Below the pieces are notes generated by a model. It made no database searches, was not told the origin of the DNA, and saw only the letters and a program-made list of their open reading frames with translations. From the IMG/VR virus record IMGVR_UViG_3300042402_003388, positions 1 to 64,000 of that record: a stretch of DNA of 64,000 nt. One strand, written 5' to 3'. The position numbers and the translations under genes were made by a program. This document shows positions 49,020 to 54,230 of the stretch, piece after piece (the first letter of the stretch is position 1; the number at the start of each line of letters is the position of its first letter). Origin of the DNA: a virus.

Positions 49020-49130
49020 ATGAAAAACACTAATAAACATATGAACGTCGTGATTTGGAAACAACAATTTAGTAATTGTTCGTATCCGCGTATTTCGCAT
49101 ACAAGTTCAGTTGATGAAGGTTTAGTGTAA
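49020..49130 (+). CDS. Leader peptide 2 of tRNA array, 36 aa
   Basis: MKNTNKH, then MNVVIWKQQFSNCSYPRISH, then TSSVDEGLV. Residues 8-27 contain exactly 14 amino acids (M N V I W K Q F S C Y P R H), the same 14 as the tRNAs encoded from 49237 to 52375, and none of Ala, Asp, Glu, Gly, Leu or Thr. AGTTCAG (49104-49110, codons 29-31) can pair with the terminator's left arm. Codons include rare-residue Trp and Cys. It is proposed as a ribosome-stalling sensor; translation is not proven. Confidence 0.65.
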   Translation: MKNTNKHMNVVIWKQQFSNCSYPRISHTSSVDEGLV

Positions 49131-49195
49131 TGTAAATAAAATAACATACAACAAATATCTCAAGTCCTGAACTCAAAAAGTTCAGGATTTTTTTT
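49104..49195 (+). terminator. Attenuator: terminator with competing antiterminator
   Basis: The terminator is CCTGAACT (49166-49173)/AGTTCAGG (49179-49186) plus a long T-run. The antiterminator is AGTTCAG (49104-49110)/CTGAACT (49167-49173). A pause-type hairpin AACAATT/AATTGTT lies inside the ORF at 49063-49080. Confidence 0.75.
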
Positions 49196-49206
49196 TGTTA
49201 TAAAGT

Positions 49207-49223
49207 GTTCTTTGACATATTGG
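49207..49223 (+). promoter_or_regulatory. boxA-like element before array 2
   Basis: GTTCTTTGACATATTGG, between the attenuator and tRNA-Pro. Confidence 0.6.
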
Positions 49224-49236
49224 TAAGAAAAGTAAA

Positions 49237-49308
49237 CGGGGTGTAGTCTCGAGGAGAGACGCGTGTTTTGGGAACACGAGGCGGCAGGTTCGACTCCTGT
49301 CACCCCGA
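49237..49308 (+). tRNA. tRNA-Pro(TGG)
   Basis: Acceptor CGGGGTG/CACCCCG, loop TTTGGGA. Confidence 0.92.
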
Positions 49309-49314
49309 CTATAT

Positions 49315-49388
49315 TGTCACATAGCTCAGTTGGTTAGAGCGTTCGCCTGATACGCGAAAGGTCGATGGTTCGAGTCCATCTGTGACAA
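49315..49388 (+). tRNA. tRNA-Ile(GAT)
   Basis: Acceptor TGTCACA/TGTGACA, loop CTGATAC. Confidence 0.92.
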
Positions 49389-49394
49389 CTTAAT

Positions 49395-49469
49395 GTCTTC
49401 GTAGCTCAGTTGGTTTAGAGCACCTCACTTTTAATGAGGGAGTCACAGGTTCGAGTCCTGTCGGGGACA
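49395..49469 (+). tRNA. tRNA-Lys(TTT)
   Basis: Acceptor GTCTTCG/CGGGGAC, loop CTTTTAA. Confidence 0.92.
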
Positions 49470-49475
49470 CAATAT

Positions 49476-49547
49476 GGTCGGTTGGCCGAGTGGCTTAGGC
49501 GATAGTCTGCAAAACTATCTACACAGGTTCGATTCCTGTACCGACCT
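49476..49547 (+). tRNA. tRNA-Cys(GCA)
   Basis: Acceptor GGTCGGT/ACCGACC, loop CTGCAAA. Confidence 0.92.
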
Positions 49548-49552
49548 CAAAT

Positions 49553-49626
49553 ACGTCTGTAGCTCAGTTGGTAGAGCACTGGTCTCCAAAACCAGGTGTC
49601 GGTGGTTCGAATCCATCCAGGCGTGC
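49553..49626 (+). tRNA. tRNA-Trp(CCA)
   Basis: Acceptor ACGTCTG/CAGGCGT, loop CTCCAAA. Confidence 0.92.
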
Positions 49627-49629
49627 AAT

Positions 49630-49703
49630 GACTCAGTAGCTCAGGGGTTTAGAGCAGTTGACTGTTAATCAACGGGTCGTAGGTTCGATTCCTACCTGGG
49701 TCG
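49630..49703 (+). tRNA. tRNA-Asn(GTT)
   Basis: Acceptor GACTCAG/CTGGGTC, loop CTGTTAA. Confidence 0.92.
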
Positions 49704-49712
49704 CAATAGGTT

Positions 49713-49801
49713 GATTAGGGAATGATTGTACTGATAGTTCGAGAGTGAATACTGACTAGTACAATCGGAGTTTGCAGGTATTCACCCGAGTAATGCTAAT
49801 C
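49713..49801 (+). ncRNA. Pseudoknotted RNA element inside tRNA array
   Basis: An outer helix GATTAG (49713)/CTAATC (49796) encloses two interleaved helices: GATTGTACT (49724-49732)/AGTACAATC (49758-49766), 9 bp, and GTGAATAC (49745-49752)/GTATTCAC (49778-49785), 8 bp. Order a-b-a'-b' is an H-type pseudoknot. No ORF is seen. It lies between tRNA-Asn and tRNA-Tyr. Confidence 0.75.
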
Positions 49802-49803
49802 GT

Positions 49804-49838
49804 AAAAACAGATGTCCACTGAACCATCTTCTGTTTTC
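49804..49838 (+). terminator. Terminator-like hairpin within array
   Basis: AAAACA-GATG/CATC-TTC-TGTTTT with a short T-run; it could end or attenuate transcription before tRNA-Tyr. Confidence 0.45.
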
Positions 49839-49845
49839 CTAAATT

Positions 49846-49926
49846 GGGAGTGTTGAGCAACGGTTGCTTAGCTGACTGTAAATCAGTGGTCTTACGACAT
49901 TGGGGGTTCGAATCCCTCCACTCCCA
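49846..49926 (+). tRNA. tRNA-Tyr(GTA)
   Basis: Acceptor GGGAGTG/CACTCCC, loop CTGTAAA, long variable arm. Confidence 0.92.
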
Positions 49927-49929
49927 CAA

Positions 49930-49962
49930 AATAAAAAAGGGGATATAAATCCCCTCTTTTTC
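49930..49962 (-). terminator. Terminator (minus strand, weaker on plus)
   Basis: GGGGAT/ATCCCC followed on the minus strand by T6; serves the holin-like gene and perhaps also ends array 2a. Confidence 0.7.
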
Positions 49963-49979
49963 GATTAGGTCGTTATCAA

Positions 49980-50144
49980 TTATTTCTGTTTAGCAATAAT
50001 TGACCATACACCACCAACTAATGTAACTGCAGCTCCGATAAGTTCTTGAACTGTTGAATCAGTTGCAAGACCTTTCATAATCAGGATACCACCCACAAAA
50101 GTAAGTGCGTGTCTAACGATACCTTGGATTTGTTCTTTAGTCAT
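49980..50144 (-). CDS. Small holin-like membrane protein, 54 aa
   Basis: MTKEQIQGIVRHALTFVGGI with one or two hydrophobic segments (about 10-25 and 34-50) separated by a short polar turn (GLATDSTVQEL), and a basic end. The pattern resembles the Pam3-gp28-type putative phage holins. It would act with the GH19 endolysin. The start at 50144 follows a late box on the minus strand. Confidence 0.7.
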   Translation of the reverse strand: MTKEQIQGIVRHALTFVGGILIMKGLATDSTVQELIGAAVTLVGGVWSIIAKQK

Positions 50145-50175
50145 TATAAATTTGATTAAAGGTTTATGCCAGACT

Positions 50176-50182
50176 ATAAATA
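50176..50182 (-). promoter_or_regulatory. Late-type TATTTAT box (minus strand)
   Basis: ATATTTATAGTC on the minus strand, 31 nt before start 50144. Confidence 0.45.
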
Positions 50183-50200
50183 TTGGAAAAACGGTCAAAC

Positions 50201-50271
50201 TGTCCTTTCGTCTAATGGCAGGACACGTGGTTTTGGTCCACGCGGTGGAGGTTCGAATCCTCCAGGGACAA
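50201..50271 (+). tRNA. tRNA-Gln(TTG)
   Basis: Acceptor TGTCCTT/AGGGACA, loop TTTTGGT. Confidence 0.9.
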
Positions 50272-50274
50272 CAA

Positions 50275-50320
50275 GGGGTTAGGTGGAAACCCAAGAGTAG
50301 GTGATGAGTCTACGTCCACC
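50275..50320 (+). ncRNA. Small pseudoknot between tRNAs
   Basis: GGGTT (50276-50280)/AACCC (50288-50292) and GGTGG (50282-50286)/CCACC (50316-50320) interleave as a pseudoknot; the long connecting loop holds a GTAG/CTAC hairpin. Confidence 0.55.
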
Positions 50321-50325
50321 AAAAT

Positions 50326-50397
50326 ACCGATGTAGCTCAGTGGTAGAGCACTTCTTTCATACGGAAGGTGTCGGAAGTTCAATTCTTCCCATCGGTA
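50326..50397 (+). tRNA. tRNA with CAT anticodon (Met or lysidine-type Ile2)
   Basis: Acceptor ACCGATG/CATCGGT, loop TTCATAC. The CAT anticodon may be Met, or Ile after C34 modification; sequence alone does not decide. Confidence 0.85.
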
Positions 50398-50403
50398 CTT
50401 AAC

Positions 50404-50478
50404 AGTTCCTTAGCTCAGTTGGTTTAGAGCACTTCTTTTACACGGAAGGGGTCGTAGGTTCGAATCCTACAGGGACTA
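50404..50478 (+). tRNA. tRNA-Val(TAC)
   Basis: Acceptor AGTTCCT/AGGGACT, loop TTTACAC. Confidence 0.9.
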
Positions 50479-50485
50479 CAAAATG

Positions 50486-50522
50486 CCAAACTCGGTAGTA
50501 AAACACGTCCAAACTCGGTAGT
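50486..50522 (+). promoter_or_regulatory. Two 14-bp direct repeats, candidate operator
   Basis: CCAAACTCGGTAGT at 50486-50499 and 50509-50522 (23-bp period, about two helical turns), just upstream of a host-type promoter. Confidence 0.6.
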
Positions 50523-50533
50523 TTTAAAAAAAG

Positions 50534-50565
50534 TTTGGTGAATTGAAAAATGTTTCATACCTTTG
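50534..50565 (+). promoter_or_regulatory. Host-type promoter of third tRNA unit
   Basis: TTTG (50534-50537), N20, TACCTTTG (50558-50565). The transcript would begin near a 10-bp hairpin GGGGGGTAGG/CCTACCCCCC (50580-50616). Confidence 0.7.
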
Positions 50566-50633
50566 TATTCACAAACAACGGGGGGTAGGAGTTAGTAAGT
50601 CGGTGGCCTACCCCCCCTGAGACAAGATAGAAA

Positions 50634-50645
50634 GTTCTTTGAATT
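50634..50645 (+). promoter_or_regulatory. boxA-like element
   Basis: GTTCTTTGAATT, downstream of the promoter and hairpin and before the Phe unit. Confidence 0.5.
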
Positions 50646-50653
50646 AAAATACT

Positions 50654-50786
50654 GATAATGGTTTTCCCCACTCAACGGATGTCGACAATCCAGAATGGAA
50701 TCGGAATTCAGCACCCCCTGCCGAGGCCTCGTAAAACTACGATTAAGCAGTTAAGATTGGAGCGAGATGGGTACTCCAACATTATC
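50654..50786 (+). ncRNA. Structured RNA element upstream of tRNA-Phe
   Basis: GATAATG (50654-50660) pairs with CATTATC (50780-50786), closing a domain with hairpins TTGGAG/CTCCAA (50757-50779), TCGTA/TACGA (near 50728-50742) and the palindrome CGAGGCCTCG. No ORF is seen. Confidence 0.55.
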
Positions 50787-50792
50787 ATACTT

Positions 50793-50865
50793 GGAACGGT
50801 AGCTCAGTTGGTAGAGCACTTGCCTGAAGAGCAAGGTGTCGGCGGTTCGATTCCGCCCCGTTCCA
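50793..50865 (+). tRNA. tRNA-Phe(GAA)
   Basis: Acceptor GGAACGG/CCGTTCC, loop CTGAAGA. Confidence 0.92.
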
Positions 50866-51014
50866 CGGAGTCCTGAAATAACAGGAAACCCCCACTCCCA
50901 TATGGCAGCCAGTCCATTAACCTGGTGAAGTGGGGTAATAGTCGAGTGGGCGTAATGAGGGATGGTACCCGAGTCCCCAAGACCAATAGTCCCAGACACT
51001 TGTGGGTTCTATGG
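50866..51014 (+). other. Structured spacer in tRNA array
   Basis: No ORF. Hairpins TCCTG/CAGGA and CCAG/CTGG, plus alternative long pairings of CCCCCACTC with GTGGGG (50936) or GAGTGGG (50944), suggest a switching RNA or processing spacer. Confidence 0.4.
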
Positions 51015-51073
51015 AGTCGTAAGGTTGTCTAATCCGTCTTGAACGGTATTCGGTTCGAGTCCGACCTTGACTA
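51015..51073 (+). ncRNA. tRNA-like element lacking a D arm
   Basis: A T arm (TCGG-TTCGAGT-CCGA) and a short anticodon-like hairpin (CCG-TCTTGAA-CGG, possible TTG) are present. AGTC...AAGG pairs with CCTTGACT with a 2-nt bulge; no D arm is visible. Either a tRNA pseudogene or a tRNA mimic. Confidence 0.45.
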
Positions 51074-51079
51074 CAAAAT

Positions 51080-51181
51080 AGTCAGGAGTCCATTGGTTGG
51101 AGTCACCTCCCCAAGGTTGAGTAACAGTAAGGCTGACTCTTTATGGCAAAGACGGAACAGGTTCGAATCCTGTCCTGACTA
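51080..51181 (+). ncRNA. Extended tRNA-like element, 102 nt
   Basis: A perfect acceptor AGTCAGG/CCTGACT and T arm ACAGG-TTCGAAT-CCTGT, and a D-like hairpin TCC-ATTGGTT-GGA. Where the anticodon and variable regions belong there is an enlarged segment with loop TCCCCAA and extra hairpins (GAGT/ACTC, CTTT/AAAG). It should be recognised by tRNA end-processing enzymes; decoding ability is doubtful. Confidence 0.6.
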
Positions 51182-51397
51182 CACGAGTCGAGTAGTATAC
51201 GACTAGTTTGCTCCCGAATGATGAGAAGTGGTGTTACAACCATAGGGACCTGAGCCGATTACTTGAGTCTAAGTCGGTTGGTTAGTGTACCAGTAACAGG
51301 AGTAAGTTAACACACAAGTTCTAACCCCTCACGAAATTGGTGAGTTGCCGCTGAAATTCGGTATTGGGGACAGTCAAAAATGATTGAACGACTATAT
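51182..51397 (+). other. Structured spacer before tRNA-His
   Basis: About 215 nt without a gene. Hairpins AGTCG/CGACT (51184-51202), CTCAC/GTGAG (near 51328-51345) and CCGATT/AAGTCGG (near 51260-51282) are visible. Function unknown. Confidence 0.4.
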
Positions 51398-51471
51398 GGT
51401 GGTTATAGCTCAGTTGGTAGAGCACTTGATTGTGGTTCAAGGTGTCACGGGTTCGATTCCCGTTAATCACC
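51398..51471 (+). tRNA. tRNA-His(GTG)
   Basis: Acceptor GTGGTTA/TAATCAC with encoded G-1 (51398) opposite C73, the His identity pair; loop TTGTGGT. Confidence 0.92.
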
Positions 51472-51477
51472 CAAAAA

Positions 51478-51565
51478 GGAGGAATGGCAGAGTGGTCGAT
51501 TGCACTAGTCTTGAAAACTAGCGTACCGAAAGGTACCGTAGGTTCGAATCCTACTTCCTCCGCCA
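51478..51565 (+). tRNA. tRNA-Ser(TGA) with encoded CCA
   Basis: Acceptor GGAGGAA/TTCCTCC, loop CTTGAAA, variable arm TACCGAAAGGTA. Discriminator G is followed by CCA, the only tRNA in the window with an encoded CCA. Confidence 0.92.
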
Positions 51566-51976
51566 AAGACCCCACGATTAACGGAAGTATCCGACCGTTA
51601 CGGAGTGTGAACCTGACTTGAAGGCTTCAAGGCTATGGGGGAGGCAACACAAACAAACAAGGATTCCCCATTATGGATTAAGGGGGTAAGGGGCTTTAAT
51701 TAGTCGTAATACAATCCACAAGTTGTAAGAATACTGAACAATCTTACAATACACACTCAGCTTCCGAGTGAGACTCGCCACGTAACTTTGGGGGTAGGGT
51801 GAAGATGTTCTGAGGGTAACCCTGAAATATGGGTGAGAGTAGAAACCCACCGTGGACGGTTACTATGGGCTAACGAATCTTAGTCATATCGGTGAGGGAT
51901 ACTAATGACGCCAGACTATATTAAAAACTAAAAGGTTCTCCTCAAAGGCGGAGGGACGATTCAGGACCTTTTTTAA
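51566..51976 (+). ncRNA. Large structured non-coding RNA, about 410 nt
   Basis: No credible ORF. Helices seen are CCCCA/TGGGG (51570/51636) enclosing TAACGG/CCGTTA (51579-51600) and CTTGAA/TTCAAG (51617-51631); TTGTAAGA/TCTTACAA (51723-51749); CACTC/GAGTG (51754-51770); AGGG/CCCT (51813-51823); TGGGT/ACCCA (51830-51849); and a terminator at the end. Its position next to tRNAs in a phage recalls the GOLLD/ROOL classes, but it is shorter and I see no known signature. Confidence 0.65.
51930..51976 (+). terminator. Terminator of large ncRNA
   Basis: AAAAGGT-T-CT ... AG-G-ACCTTTT with an inner CCTC/GAGG hairpin and T6. Confidence 0.75.
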
Positions 51977-52002
51977 TCCTACACTTAAAAAATCTAAAAT
52001 AT

Positions 52003-52206
52003 ATGACAGACAAATTACAAGAGTTGTTAGAAACATCTCAAATCGGTGAGCCCGAAATTGTTGACTTATTAAACTCAATGTACAAATTGGTTGAAACTAA
52101 ATTATTTACACAGGATGAGTTCAATGTTGTGTTAGATAGGTTAGGAATCAAACAAGAAGGGAATTCCTTCATTTTTAATGAAGATATGGTTTATACCTTC
52201 AATTAA
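52003..52206 (+). CDS. Small acidic protein, 67 aa
   Basis: Helical N-terminus and short C-terminal strands (QEGNSFIFNEDMVYTF). It lies between the large ncRNA and tRNA-Arg, and no own promoter is evident. Not recognised. Confidence 0.65.
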   Translation: MTDKLQELLETSQIGEPEIVDLLNSMYKLVETKLFTQDEFNVVLDRLGIKQEGNSFIFNEDMVYTFN

Positions 52207-52212
52207 AAGTAT

Positions 52213-52284
52213 AGTCCCTTGGTGTAACGGATAGCACGAAACACTACGGATGTTTTAGTGGGGGTTCGAATCCCTCAGGGACTA
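52213..52284 (+). tRNA. tRNA-Arg(ACG)
   Basis: Acceptor AGTCCCT/AGGGACT, loop CTACGGA; A34 presumably deaminated to inosine by host TadA. Confidence 0.9.
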
Positions 52285-52289
52285 CTATT

Positions 52290-52375
52290 GGAAGATTACC
52301 CAAGTTGGTGAAGGGGCTTGTTTGCTAAACAAGTAGGACTGTAAGGTCGCGAGGGTTCGAGCCCCTCATCTTCCG
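52290..52375 (+). tRNA. tRNA-Ser(GCT)
   Basis: Acceptor GGAAGAT/ATCTTCC, loop TTGCTAA, long variable arm; last tRNA of the array. Confidence 0.92.
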
Positions 52376-52379
52376 CACA

Positions 52380-52922
52380 TTATCTTAATTGATTATATAC
52401 CGATAACGACTTATTAATGAATACCTTTCTGTCTGATTTTTGATAACAGTCGGATGCGAAATATCCATCAGCGTCATACCTATCAATATGGAATCTTGTA
52501 TCACCAATAGTTTCAATAGACACTATAAAGTTATGACTATCGATATACCCAACCCTAATAATGTTACCAATCAATCTATTAGAGTTATCTTTATTTGATT
52601 GACCAAAACTTATAAAATCAGCGTCAATATCTTTAATATTATCCCATAGTTCAGGATGTAGTAATGTGTCGTCATCATTTGAGTATACATAACCATCCTT
52701 AATCATATCAATAGCGTAATTTCGTTGTGCGTGGCCTGCGGTACTTCTCGGATTTCTATGTAAATACGTCTCACAATTATCAGGAATTAACTTTTTGTCG
52801 GGTAGTTCGTCAAAATCAAAAACAACTATCCATCGATAATTTTCTTTTGGGATGTTTATACTTTCAGAGATTAAATGTAAATTCTCAGGTCTACTACAAG
52901 GTGTTATGATATTTAATTTCAT
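52380..52922 (-). CDS. Glycosyltransferase-like (GT-A) protein, 180 aa
   Basis: MKLNIITPCSRPENLHLISE is a GT-A start; WIVVFDFDELPD and YVYSNDDDTLLHPELW provide the acidic nucleotide-sugar site. Short single domain. It is co-oriented and overlapping with two methyltransferases, so it is probably part of a small glycan-modification operon on the minus strand. Confidence 0.75.
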   Translation of the reverse strand: MKLNIITPCSRPENLHLISESINIPKENYRWIVVFDFDELPDKKLIPDNCETYLHRNPRSTAGHAQRNYAIDMIKDGYVYSNDDDTLLHPELWDNIKDIDADFISFGQSNKDNSNRLIGNIIRVGYIDSHNFIVSIETIGDTRFHIDRYDADGYFASDCYQKSDRKVFINKSLSVYNQLR

Positions 52923-53506
52923 TTTAACTTATCTAATTTTTTAATCCAACTTGTGTCTTGGAATATTTTATCAGGTTCACCTAATTTTTCGTGGATTGCA
53001 TTTACAACTCCTTGCCATACTGAATGATAATCGTGTCCACAAATAAAACCTGATTTATTAATTATAGGTTGGTAATTTTCAATATCAGTTTTAACTTGGT
53101 CGTACGTATGTAAACCATCAATGTAAACTAAATCTACCTTTAGGTCTTTTAATTCTTTAATAGCTTCGTCTGAAATTTTACGGATATGAGTAACATTATT
53201 ATATTTCGACATTCTTGAGTTAAACGTATCATATACTTTAGTTAAATCCATATATTGACAGGTCACATCATTTTTGTCGTAATCGTTGAAGAACGGGTCA
53301 ATTGCAATTACTTTTTTAAACTTATTTGCGAATAATTCTGTAGATTCACCAGCGTATGAACCGATTTCAATCATCACCATTTCTTTAGTGTCTGAAAACG
53401 TGTTAACATATTCGATTAAATCTTCTAATCCTTGACGATATTTCTCGTCTCTCATTACATATAATTTATCTTTGTGTAAATTTTTTTTGTCTAAATTTTC
53501 TACCAT
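52919..53506 (-). CDS. Class I SAM methyltransferase (Methyltransf_24-like), 195 aa
   Basis: MVMIEIGSYAGESTELFANK (motif I), VIAIDPFFNDYD and DLVYIDGLHTYDQVKTDIEN fit the Methyltransf_24/CmcI-like group, which often methylates sugars or small molecules; GHDYHSVWQGVVNAI follows. Overlaps the glycosyltransferase by 4 nt and the next methyltransferase by 7 nt. Confidence 0.8.
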   Translation of the reverse strand: MVENLDKKNLHKDKLYVMRDEKYRQGLEDLIEYVNTFSDTKEMVMIEIGSYAGESTELFANKFKKVIAIDPFFNDYDKNDVTCQYMDLTKVYDTFNSRMSKYNNVTHIRKISDEAIKELKDLKVDLVYIDGLHTYDQVKTDIENYQPIINKSGFICGHDYHSVWQGVVNAIHEKLGEPDKIFQDTSWIKKLDKLK

Positions 53507-54123
53507 TTTTTTTGATTTAATAAGTTAGTATGTGGGTGAACAGACCCATTAGTGTAGTTATGGAAATCATTAATAATTCTATCAGGGTGTGATTCTAAAA
53601 ATTTAGAATTCTTTAAGAATATCCCCACATAATCTGACCAAATGTCCGATTCCTTATTACTGGTATATTGTTCCAATAGTGTTGAGTCGTGACCATTTCG
53701 GTTACCCCATTTAATTAACGACTGACCACTATCAGGAAAAAATCTCCAACTGTCAATTGGGTATTGGTGGAAGTCCCCATTAGACGGTGCGTTTAAATAA
53801 AAAACTCCTGAAGGTTTTAGTACTCTCATAATCTCCAAATACGATAACCAAAAGAAATCAATGTGTTCAAAACAAGATGAACTAATAACAAAATCAAACG
53901 TATTATCTTCAAAGGGTAATACATATGGGTCTGTCAATACTACATCGACTCCTGGACCCTCAGACAGGTCAACACCGACATACTTAGAGTTTTGAGGGTT
54001 TAAAGAACGAATGTTGAACCCTCCAATATATGAACCAATTTCTAAAATTGTCATCTCTTCTTTGTTTGGGTAAACATATTTGTTGAAAAATCTATAAGCG
54101 TTTTGTTCTGCGGTTTTGTGCAT
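53500..54123 (-). CDS. Class I SAM methyltransferase (Methyltransf_11-like), 207 aa
   Basis: MTILEIGSYIGGFN (motif I), YVGVDLSEGPGVDVV, LPFEDNTFDFVISSSCFEHI (motif IV) and LKPSGVFYLNAPS (motif V/VI) match Methyltransf_11. First gene of the three-gene minus-strand operon; no strong promoter box is seen in the A/T-rich upstream region. Confidence 0.8.
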   Translation of the reverse strand: MHKTAEQNAYRFFNKYVYPNKEEMTILEIGSYIGGFNIRSLNPQNSKYVGVDLSEGPGVDVVLTDPYVLPFEDNTFDFVISSSCFEHIDFFWLSYLEIMRVLKPSGVFYLNAPSNGDFHQYPIDSWRFFPDSGQSLIKWGNRNGHDSTLLEQYTSNKESDIWSDYVGIFLKNSKFLESHPDRIINDFHNYTNGSVHPHTNLLNQKKW

Positions 54124-54195
54124 AATATTTTTTTAAATAAATGTAATATCTTTGGATAATATATCAATAGTCATTCATTTTTGAGTAATCAATTT

Positions 54196-54226
54196 TTTGT
54201 CAGTCTAAATTTTTTTTGTATCTTTG
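54196..54226 (+). promoter_or_regulatory. Host-type promoter, leaderless
   Basis: TTTG (54196-54199), N19, TATCTTTG (54219-54226), 4-nt gap to ATG 54231. Confidence 0.65.
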
Positions 54227-54230
54227 TCTT

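Noticed and set aside
50751-50999. 60-82 aa minus-strand ORFs near tRNA-Phe
   Set aside because: Antisense to a tRNA and structured RNA; the protein strings are typical tRNA-antisense artefacts.
51566-51976. Group I intron or RNase P RNA at the large ncRNA
   Set aside because: A string CCAGACTATA recalls an intron core, but I see no P7/P3 arrangement, no flanking split gene, and no RNase P signature.
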